NCBI GenBank assembly: GCA_023453125.1
Contig: JAEXUB010000115.1
Span: 1 to 16,761, forward strand
DNA length: 16,761 nucleotides
Source: Bacteroidota bacterium
GTDB taxonomy: Bacteria; Bacteroidota; Ignavibacteria; Ignavibacteriales; Melioribacteraceae
Direction: 5' to 3'
The notes beneath the pieces were generated by a model. That model made no database searches. It saw only the letters and a program-made list of their open reading frames with translations, and was not told the DNA's origin. A program made the position numbers and the translations under genes. How positions within the stretch are numbered: the first letter of the stretch is position 1; each line of letters starts with the position of its first letter. Below, piece by piece: positions 1 through 5,608 of this stretch.

Positions 1-1994
1 TTTTCTATTCCGACAAGAATGAAAACCTGAATAGTATTTGAATTAGCTCCGGTTCCCCCGGAATTGTAGGCCCTTACTCTGTAGTAATAATTAGTATTGT
101 AATTAATTCCCGTAACCGGGTAAGATGAAACATTCCCGGCATCAATCCCGTTATATGCAGAGAGAATGCTGCTGAAGGCTTCATCCGTGGCAACATCAAG
201 ATAATATCCCTGAGCGGAAGTAACCTGGCTCCAGTTTGCGGCAAAGGAATTGTTATCAATTTTAGTCCCCGGCAGTGCAGTCGGAGCCGGAGGCACCGGC
301 AGTAATGTTGTTACCGCAACTACATTCGACGGGAGACTTACTCCCGATGCATTTGAAGATTTTATTCTGTAAAAATAATTTGTATTCGGGGTTAGTCCTG
401 CAACTTCATAATATGTAATATTACCAACATCAAGACTGTTGTAATTTGAAAGGATATTTTGGAACAGATTGTCGGAAGCGACATCAAGTTTATATGATGA
501 TGCTCCTGCCGCAGCATTCCAGTTGGCCCTGAAACCGTTGCCGGTGATATTTGTAGCGGCCGTGGCTGCCGGTACACCAGGTGCATTGGGGAGAGTATTA
601 ACTGTTATGACATTTGAATTATTTCCCGTACCTCCCGAATTATACCCCCGGACCCGGTAAAAGTATTGGGAATTAGCCGTTAATCCGGTTACTCCGAAAG
701 CAGGATTATTCCCGACGTCAAGGCTGCCGTAGCCGGTAAGCAGACTCGTAAAATTTATATCCGATGCTACATCAAGATAATACCCCTGAGCCCCCGAAGA
801 GATATTCCACATTGCCGTAAAACCGGTTTGAGTAATTGCAGCTGCCGGCAATGCAACCGGGGCTGCAGGTACATTCGGAAGTGTTGGCGCATTAATTACA
901 TTTGAATTAATGCTTTCCCCTCCGGTATTATATCCTCTTACTCTATAATAATATGCTGTATTTGAAGTTAACCCGGTAATATTTAGCGACGTAACATTCC
1001 CGAGTCTAAGGTTCTGATACCCCGCTGCGTAACTGTTAAAATGGTCATCAAGCCCAACTTCAATTGAATAGCCGTCAGCTCCTGCTGAGGCTGTCCAGTT
1101 TGCAGTGAATCCGCTCTGTGTCCGGTTGGTCGCATCGAGAGCAACCGGCGCGTTGGGCCTGGTTAAAACCGTAATTACATTCGAATTGCCGCTTACTGCT
1201 GAACTGCTTGCCCCGCGAACCCTGTAATAATAATTTGTTCCGGGATTAAGCCCTGTAATCTGATATGTAAGGACATTCCCGACTAAAAGATTCTGATAAC
1301 CTGCTACAAAAGATGTAAAATTATTGTCGGAGGCAACATCAAGATAATACTGTACGGAATTCGAAGAAGCATTCCAGTTGGCGTAAAAGCTGTTATTGGT
1401 AATATTATTTGCATCATAAGCAACCGGTGCGTCGGGTGCCGTTGATGAGGTTGTAAAGCTGATAACGTTTGAATAAGCGCTCACGCCCCCGTAGGAATTC
1501 TTTGCGCTTACCTTATAAAAATACTGAGTGGCAGGAGTAAGTCCGGTAAATGTATATGAAATCCCCGATTCAACGCCGTATGTATTTAGTCCATCCGTAA
1601 ATGAAGAATTAGCGGCAATAACAACATAATAATAAACCGAATTCTCAACGGAATTCCAGCTTGCTCTTGCGCCGGTTTGAGTAATGTTATCAGCTGCATT
1701 GGCAACCGGAGTTAATGGACCCGTTCTCAGAGTTATTGTATTCGAGTAAATATAAGGGGCGACCATTCCGGCGACGGCAATTTTATAGTAATAAAGAGTA
1801 TTGGCGGTTAAACCGCTGTTTACCAGATAGGAAGTTCCGCTTCCTACATTCAGGTTATTATATCCCGGCACAATATTAACAAACGAGGCATCAGTAGCTA
1901 CCGTAATGTAATAAGCAGGTACAGCAGAACTCGCGGTCCAGTTGGCCTGAAAATAGGTCTGGGTAATATTTGTTGCATCGGTTGCTATCGGGGC
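1..1994 (-). repeat. Seven tandem FN3 modules, period about 275-292 bp
   Basis: The coding sequence repeats as modules. The codons for the conserved strand YxLDVA(S/T)D recur on the minus strand near positions 200, 481, 770, 1058, 1333, 1618 and 1910. DNA identity is patchy: the best-kept blocks are the LDVA strand, the VGN turn and the YYYRVR strand. The two modules nearest the N-terminus are the most diverged; those at about 270-1440 are the most alike. This looks like old internal duplication under protein-level selection rather than a recent array expansion. Confidence 0.85.
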
Positions 1995-2066
1995 CTGAGC
2001 ATAAACTGAAGAATAAAAGACAAATATTAAAATACAAAAGAACAGTAAATTGATTCTTCCCTTCAT
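1..2066 (-). CDS. Secreted multi-FN3-repeat protein (C-terminus beyond the window)
   Basis: I translated this minus-strand frame by hand; it is open from an ATG at 2066 to the window edge (688 complete codons, no stop), so it is partial at its C-terminus. The start has a strong ribosome site (GGGAGG, about 7 nt upstream). Residues 1-24 form a Sec signal peptide (basic MKGR, hydrophobic core, cleavage near VYA-Q). The rest is seven consecutive fibronectin type III modules of about 92-97 residues. Each carries a NxTxxxFxAxW strand, a YYLDVASD-like strand, a GYxxLDVGN segment, GLTPNTxYYYRVR and a closing SNVITV. This FN3 subtype is frequent in surface or secreted proteins of Bacteroidota and relatives, often ahead of a type IX secretion C-terminal signal, but any such signal would lie outside the window. 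Role in adhesion, carbohydrate binding or as a spacer is inferred. There is no enzymatic domain in the visible part. Confidence 0.9.
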   Translation of the reverse strand, partial: MKGRINLLFFCILIFVFYSSVYAQAPIATDATNITQTYFQANWTASSAVPAYYITVATDASFVNIVPGYNNLNVGSGTSYLVNSGLTANTLYYYKIAVAGMVAPYIYSNTITLRTGPLTPVANAADNITQTGARASWNSVENSVYYYVVIAANSSFTDGLNTYGVESGISYTFTGLTPATQYFYKVSAKNSYGGVSAYSNVISFTTSSTAPDAPVAYDANNITNNSFYANWNASSNSVQYYLDVASDNNFTSFVAGYQNLLVGNVLTYQITGLNPGTNYYYRVRGASSSAVSGNSNVITVLTRPNAPVALDATNRTQSGFTANWTASAGADGYSIEVGLDDHFNSYAAGYQNLRLGNVTSLNITGLTSNTAYYYRVRGYNTGGESINSNVINAPTLPNVPAAPVALPAAAITQTGFTAMWNISSGAQGYYLDVASDINFTSLLTGYGSLDVGNNPAFGVTGLTANSQYFYRVRGYNSGGTGNNSNVITVNTLPNAPGVPAATAATNITGNGFRANWNAAAGASSYKLDVASDNLFQNILSNYNSLDVGNITYYEVAGLTPNTNYFYRIKSSNASGVSLPSNVVAVTTLLPVPPAPTALPGTKIDNNSFAANWSQVTSAQGYYLDVATDEAFSSILSAYNGIDAGNVSSYPVTGINYNTNYYYRVRAYNSGGTGANSNTIQVFILVGIE

Positions 2067-2087
2067 AGCGCCTCCCTCTAAAACGGC

Positions 2088-2103
2088 TTATCCGCCCGGA
2101 TAA
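2088..2103. promoter_or_regulatory. Perfect inverted repeat upstream of the FN3 gene
   Basis: TTATCCG-CC-CGGATAA is a 7-bp perfect inverted repeat with a 2-bp centre. It lies 21-37 bp upstream of the FN3 gene's start codon and about 195 bp before the divergent beta-barrel gene. The near-zero spacer favours a dimeric regulator's operator over an RNA hairpin. The function is inferred from symmetry and position only. Confidence 0.4.
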
Positions 2104-2204
2104 ACATATCATTATCTTATTTATAATAATTATTCCGCTGCAATAATGCAATAGTATTAAAATAAGAGAGATCCTTAATAATTATGATGAAAAGAAAAAA
2201 TTTA

Positions 2205-2212
2205 TATTTTTG
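2205..2212 (+). promoter_or_regulatory. Possible -7 box of a Bacteroidota-type promoter
   Basis: TATTTTTG matches the TAnnTTTG consensus of the Bacteroidota primary sigma factor. It lies 85 bp upstream of the beta-barrel gene's ATG at 2298. The -33 TTG is poor (ATG at 2184-2186, 18 bp away). In AT-rich intergenic DNA such a box can arise by chance. Confidence 0.3.
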
Positions 2213-2297
2213 CTTTAAATCACAGTTTTAATGGATAAATGCTATATATTTAACAGTGTTGATTCTCAAATTCTCAAACAAAAAAAAGGGTTACATC

Positions 2298-2834
2298 ATG
2301 AAAAAAGCATTACTAACATTGCTTGTTATATTTTTAGCAGTTTCAGTATCAAACGCGCAATACCAGCCGGGTAAAAATACTTTTGGCGCATTAATAGGAT
2401 TCGGCGGCGGTTCATTAAACGGCACAGGCGGAATTCCGGTTGCAGTAGAATACAACTTTGCTAACGTTTTAGACAAAAAAATTCAGCTTGGCGGATTCGC
2501 CGCTTATGCTTCAACATCGGAAGATTACGGATGGGGTTTCGGAAACGGTAAATGGAAATATTCAAACTTTATTATTGCTGCTCAGGCAAACTATCACTTT
2601 ATGCCTGGAGATAAACTCGATCCGTTCGCAGGTATCTCATTAGGTTATAACGTTGCATCAGCTTCCTGGTCTTGGAATGGCCCCGGCGGCGGCAGCGAAC
2701 CTTCAGCTTCTGCAGGAGGAATTTTCTGGAATATCCAGGGAGGATTAAACTATTGGTTCTCACCTAAATGGGCACTTCAGGTACGCCTTGGTTATTTCCC
2801 TTATTTTGGCGTTGGCGTTACGGCTGCATTATAA
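2298..2834 (+). CDS. Small outer-membrane beta-barrel protein
   Basis: A 178-residue exported protein. I chose the ATG at 2298 over the in-frame ATG at 2256 because it begins a textbook signal peptide (MKKALLTLLVIFLAVSVSNA, then Q). The mature part has the alternating, glycine- and aromatic-rich strands of 8-stranded outer-membrane barrels: TFGALIGFGGGS, PVAVEYNFA, KIQLGGFAAYAS, NFIIAAQANYHF, DPFAGISLGYNV, IFWNIQGGLNYWF, WALQVRLGYFPYFGVG. This is the general OMP_b-brl/porin-like style; I cannot place it in a functional subfamily. A loop rich in W, G and S (about residues 122-138) may be extracellular. It is monocistronic, divergent from the FN3 gene, and ends at tandem hairpins. A role in outer-membrane structure or small-molecule passage is inferred. 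Confidence 0.85.
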   Translation: MKKALLTLLVIFLAVSVSNAQYQPGKNTFGALIGFGGGSLNGTGGIPVAVEYNFANVLDKKIQLGGFAAYASTSEDYGWGFGNGKWKYSNFIIAAQANYHFMPGDKLDPFAGISLGYNVASASWSWNGPGGGSEPSASAGGIFWNIQGGLNYWFSPKWALQVRLGYFPYFGVGVTAAL

Positions 2835-2842
2835 AATTGAGA

Positions 2843-2869
2843 GAGGAAGAGAAATTCTGTCTCTTCCTC
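2843..2869 (+). other. Hairpin directly after the beta-barrel stop codon
   Basis: GAGGAAGAGA (2843-2852) pairs perfectly with TCTCTTCCTC (2860-2869) around a 7-nt loop. It begins 8 bp after the stop codon. No T-tract follows, so it is not a classic terminator. A role in shielding the mRNA 3' end is possible. Confidence 0.5.
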
Positions 2870-2889
2870 CCTTCCCTATGGACTACAAG

Positions 2890-2919
2890 AGCGGGGCGTT
2901 TTATTGCCCCGCTTTTTTA
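2890..2919 (+). terminator. Rho-independent terminator of the beta-barrel gene
   Basis: AGCGGGGC (2890-2897) pairs with GCCCCGCT (2906-2913) across an 8-nt loop, followed by a run of six T. It is a strong plus-strand terminator. Its T-tract runs into the stop codon of the opposing zinc-ribbon gene (2917-2919), so the convergent pair is packed with no spare sequence. Confidence 0.85.
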
Positions 2920-3162
2920 TTCCTCGGCCCAGTCAGGCATCGATTTCATATAATGGTCTGCCCTTTTCATTAAATCTGGATTCCCTTCAGCCGGAGTAAA
3001 CATCTTTAGCCATGTTGCAACTCCTTTCTGAACCTCTTCTCTTGGTTTCAATTTGTTTGTTGCCGGATCAACACAGCATTCGCAATGATTTGCAAGCCCC
3101 GATTCCCTGGCTATTCCTCCATTCAAAGGAATTCCGCACGAATAACAAAATTTCTGTTCCAT
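2917..3162 (-). CDS. Small zinc-ribbon protein
   Basis: An 81-residue soluble protein with an N-terminal CxxC (C6, C9) and a second cysteine cluster CxCC (C27, C29, C30), followed by a helical, charged C-terminal half (PREEVQKGVATWLKMF, MKRADHYMKSMPDW). Length and pattern fit the 'putative zinc ribbon domain' family of about 80 residues (Pfam zf-ribbon_2 type), whose biochemical role is unknown. Start chosen by the GAGGAAGG ribosome site just upstream of the ATG at 3162. It stands alone, convergent with the beta-barrel gene and divergent from the phosphate operon. Metal binding is inferred from the cysteines. Confidence 0.8.
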   Translation of the reverse strand: MEQKFCYSCGIPLNGGIARESGLANHCECCVDPATNKLKPREEVQKGVATWLKMFTPAEGNPDLMKRADHYMKSMPDWAEE

Positions 3163-3184
3163 TTTACCTTCCTCTTTTTTAAAA

Positions 3185-3229
3185 GTGACATCCCAAATAT
3201 TTAACCCGGGTGTGACAGGTGTGTGTCAT
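3185..3229. promoter_or_regulatory. Repeated GTGACA / TGTCAT half-sites
   Basis: The divergent gap between the zinc-ribbon gene and the phosphate operon contains GTGACA at 3185-3190 and 3212-3217. The latter forms an inverted repeat TGACA-N6-TGTCA (3213-3228). An 8-bp palindrome ACCCGGGT sits at 3204-3211. The cluster is 23-67 bp upstream of the zinc-ribbon ATG. An operator function is only inferred. Confidence 0.3.
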
Positions 3230-3344
3230 ATTCCTAATTTTTAATAAAATTTTTTCTTTTTTGTTAATTGGACTCTAGGGATTATTTGATTTAAACAGAT
3301 GATAAAATAAATTAATAATTTTTTATCCCTTGAATGCCAATGAA

Positions 3345-3362
3345 TTGTTAAGAAATTGTTAA
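3345..3362 (+). promoter_or_regulatory. Pho-box-like 11-bp-period direct repeat
   Basis: TTGTTAA occurs twice with a 4-bp spacer, giving an 11-bp period, and ends 34 bp before the GTG start of the phosphate-transport operon. A weaker third unit (ATGCCAA at 3334) continues the same phase. PhoB/PhoP-family regulators bind direct repeats with exactly this period. TTGTTAA is the complement of the TTAACAA-like PhoP half-site and shares the TGT core of the enterobacterial Pho box. AT-rich DNA makes chance matches possible. Confidence 0.4.
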
Positions 3363-3396
3363 ATTTTGGAATGTAATTAAAATTATTGGAGGAAAA

Positions 3397-4020
3397 GTGC
3401 TCAGAAATTTACTGCCAAAAGAGTATGTGTTTTTCGATTTTTTTGAGAATCACAGCTCCCTTTCTATAAAACTGCTCGAAGAAATGTTAAAGACTCTCAA
3501 TAATCCCGCACAACTGATTGAAGGGGTTAAAGAAGTAAAAAGAATTGAGTCGGAACTGGATCAGATTGAAGTTAATTGCGTTGAAGCCCTTCATAAGACA
3601 TTCATCACCCCTATCGAAAGAACAGAAATTTACAAGCTTATTGGTAAGATGGACGATATTGCAAATTCAATGAATGCCGCCCTCTCAAGAATGAATCTTT
3701 ATGAAATTGATGTTATAAGACCCGAAGCAATTGAAATGGTTAAAATTGTTCTTGAATGTTTGAAAGAGATTGATGCCGCATTGCGCCTTCTGCGCGATAT
3801 GAAGCATTTTGAGGCAATTAAAGCTCACTGCCACGCAGTAAGAAAATATGAATCGGACGGGGATAAACTTTTCAAACAGGCTATTAAGAATCTTTTCCAC
3901 GAAAAAGATGCTGTACTCATTATTAAATGGAAAGAAATATTCGATAGGATTGAAAAAGGAACAGACCGCTGCCAGGACGTGGCTAATATAATTGAAGAAG
4001 TAATTATTGATAACGCATAA
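3397..4020 (+). CDS. DUF47 / PhoU-like Pit accessory protein
   Basis: A 207-residue, all-helical cytosolic protein of the DUF47 (PhoU-like, 'Pit accessory') family, usual length about 205-215. Family hallmarks: an acidic N-terminal helix with FFDFFENHSSLSIKLLEEML; the ExxLDQIEVNCVEALHKTFITPIERTEIYKLIGKMDDI block (about residues 51-85), whose D/E residues bind metal in PhoU proteins; and the C-terminal repeat of that pattern (KWKEIFDRIEKGTDRCQDVANIIEEVII). The start codon is GTG at 3397, supported by GGAGGA 3-8 nt upstream; no in-frame ATG is nearby. The gene lies 12 bp ahead of the PiT permease and is surely co-transcribed with it. It likely modulates phosphate uptake by the permease. Confidence 0.93.
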   Translation: MLRNLLPKEYVFFDFFENHSSLSIKLLEEMLKTLNNPAQLIEGVKEVKRIESELDQIEVNCVEALHKTFITPIERTEIYKLIGKMDDIANSMNAALSRMNLYEIDVIRPEAIEMVKIVLECLKEIDAALRLLRDMKHFEAIKAHCHAVRKYESDGDKLFKQAIKNLFHEKDAVLIIKWKEIFDRIEKGTDRCQDVANIIEEVIIDNA

Positions 4021-4032
4021 CGGAGCCATTAG

Positions 4033-5067
4033 ATGGATAATTTCCTACTTTATGTTGTAATATTAACTATTGCAGCGGCTCTCGTTTTTGACGTTATTAA
4101 CGGATTTCACGATGCGGCTAACTCTATAGCAACTATTGTCTCTACTAAAGTCCTTTCCCCCCGTTATGCCGTTATATGGGCGGCCTTCTTTAATATTGCC
4201 GCCATGTTCATATTTGCACCGAGAGTTGCAAACACCATTTCGAAAATTATCGCCATTAATCCTGCAGACCACGCATTTATTTATGTAATTCTTTCCGGTC
4301 TGCTGGGGGCAATTTTCTGGGACATAATAACCTGGTACTGGGGACTGCCTACAAGCTCTTCGCACGCTCTAATTGGAGGTCTTGCCGGCGCGGGCATCGC
4401 CTATAAAGGGATAGATATCATAAACTGGCATAAAGTCTATGAGACAATGGCTTTTATTCCCTTGGCTCCGGTACTTGGACTCATTCTTGCATTTGGAGTA
4501 ATGCTTAGCGTTTACTGGCTTTTCAGGAAATTCCGCCCTCATACAGTTGACCGGATTTTCCGTAAGGGACAGCTGGTTTCGGCGGCTATGTACTCATTGG
4601 GACACGGAGGAAACGACGCTCAGAAAACAATGGGTATTATTGTCGCTGTTCTTGTAGCATACGGAGTCTTCAGCCCCGATAAAACACTTCATCTTAATGA
4701 CGGCCCCTCGCTTCTTATTATCTCGGGATGTTACCTTGCAATGGGTATCGGAACAGCAATGGGAGGATGGCGCATTGTAAAGACAATGGGTATGAAACTT
4801 ACCAAACTTAAACCGGTTCACGGATTCTGCGCAGAAACTGCGGGCGCCGTTACCATTTACCTTGCAACCCACCTTGGTATTCCGGTATCTACAACACATA
4901 CCATTGCAGGCTCAATTGTAGGGGTTGGACTCACTGGAAATCTTGCCGGAATTAAGTGGAAAATTGCTACCAGAATTGTCCTTTCCTGGATAGTAACAAT
5001 TCCCTTTTCGGCTTTAGTGGCAGCTATAACCTTTTGGATAATTCAATTCCTTCATTCAGGATTTTAA
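4033..5067 (+). CDS. pit: PiT-family inorganic phosphate permease
   Basis: A 344-residue polytopic inner-membrane protein of the PHO4/PiT family, normal for the short prokaryotic form. The duplicated signature is clear: VINGFHDAANSIATIVSTKV near residues 21-40, and its inverted-topology counterpart SLGHGGNDAQKTMGIIV near 188-204. The companion motifs TSSSHALIGGLAGAG (about 110-124) and VSTTHTIAGSIVGVG (about 285-300) mark the two helix-loop halves. About ten hydrophobic segments are evident. It imports phosphate, typically as a metal-phosphate complex with H+ or Na+. The ATG is preceded by GGAG and lies 12 bp after the DUF47 stop. The operon ends at the hairpin at 5071. Confidence 0.95.
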   Translation: MDNFLLYVVILTIAAALVFDVINGFHDAANSIATIVSTKVLSPRYAVIWAAFFNIAAMFIFAPRVANTISKIIAINPADHAFIYVILSGLLGAIFWDIITWYWGLPTSSSHALIGGLAGAGIAYKGIDIINWHKVYETMAFIPLAPVLGLILAFGVMLSVYWLFRKFRPHTVDRIFRKGQLVSAAMYSLGHGGNDAQKTMGIIVAVLVAYGVFSPDKTLHLNDGPSLLIISGCYLAMGIGTAMGGWRIVKTMGMKLTKLKPVHGFCAETAGAVTIYLATHLGIPVSTTHTIAGSIVGVGLTGNLAGIKWKIATRIVLSWIVTIPFSALVAAITFWIIQFLHSGF

Positions 5068-5070
5068 TTA

Positions 5071-5100
5071 AAAAGGCGGTTATCTTAACCGCCTTTTTTA
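5071..5100. terminator. Bidirectional terminator between pit and ogt
   Basis: AAAAGGCGGTTA (5071-5082) pairs with TAACCGCCTTTT (5086-5097) over a 3-nt loop. A T-run follows on the plus strand, and the leading A-run gives a T-run on the minus strand. It sits 3 bp after the pit stop and 1-2 bp before the end of the methyltransferase gene, so it can stop transcription from both sides. Confidence 0.88.
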
Positions 5101-5101
5101 C

Positions 5102-5599
5102 TTAAAACAATTCAATCTGTCTCTCTTTCCCCGCAACAGACCATTCGTGCTCCAGTAGCCATTTCTTTCTCCAGAGCCCTCCTCCGTATCCGGTAAGGCT
5201 CCCGTCTGAGCCAATTACCCGGTGGCACGGTATTATTATGTTAATCGGATTTTCCCCGTTAGCCCTTCCTACCGCACGGATTGCCTTTTCATTGTTAATC
5301 CTCCTTGAGAGCTCAAGATAAGAGATGGTTTCACCATATGGAATCTTCAAAAGCTCATCCCACACCTTTTTTTGGAACTCCGTACCCTCCGGTTGTACCT
5401 GAATTGTAAATTCTTTTCTTTTTCCCGCAAAGTATTCGTCAAATTGACTGATACAACCTATTAAAATATCATTACTTACCTGGATATTGCTATAATCATT
5501 TTCCCTGTAATAAATGGAGATAACCGCTTCGTCAGAAGCGGCTATTTCCATTATTCCAAGGGGAGATTTATATAAAACCGAATATTTCAATTCTTCCAT
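5102..5599 (-). CDS. ogt: Methylated-DNA--protein-cysteine methyltransferase
   Basis: A 165-residue O6-alkylguanine-DNA alkyltransferase that repairs O6-methylguanine by transferring the alkyl group to its own cysteine. The catalytic motif PCHRVIG is present, with acceptor C125. Ahead of it is the DNA-binding helix-turn-helix with arginine finger (AIRAVGRANGENPINIIIPC, residues 106-125). After it come GSLTGYGGGLWRKKWLLEHE. The N-terminal ribonuclease-H-like domain (about 1-70) is typical, and the FQKKVWDELLKIPYGETISY block is canonical. Length and lack of an AraC/Ada domain fit Ogt rather than Ada. It is the second gene after the cytochrome (9-bp gap) and is probably read on the same transcript. 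Confidence 0.95.
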   Translation of the reverse strand: MEELKYSVLYKSPLGIMEIAASDEAVISIYYRENDYSNIQVSNDILIGCISQFDEYFAGKRKEFTIQVQPEGTEFQKKVWDELLKIPYGETISYLELSRRINNEKAIRAVGRANGENPINIIIPCHRVIGSDGSLTGYGGGLWRKKWLLEHEWSVAGKERQIELF

Positions 5600-5608
5600 T
5601 TTCTTATT

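Noticed and set aside
469..660. Plus-strand open frame of 63 codons within the FN3 gene
   Set aside because: It is a shadow of the FN3 coding frame; composition is explained by the opposite strand and no ribosome site is seen.
1..1994. Repeats as a possible CRISPR or satellite array
   Set aside because: The period is about 285 bp and the reading frame is open throughout with FN3 protein motifs; identity is at protein level.
1891..2151. Minus-strand 86-codon frame overlapping the FN3 gene start
   Set aside because: Different frame from the signal-peptide/FN3 frame, which has a strong ribosome site and domain content; this one has none.
2256..2297. Upstream ATG extending the beta-barrel protein by 14 residues
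   Set aside because: It would place a polar, lysine-rich stretch before an otherwise perfect signal peptide; the ATG at 2298 is preferred.
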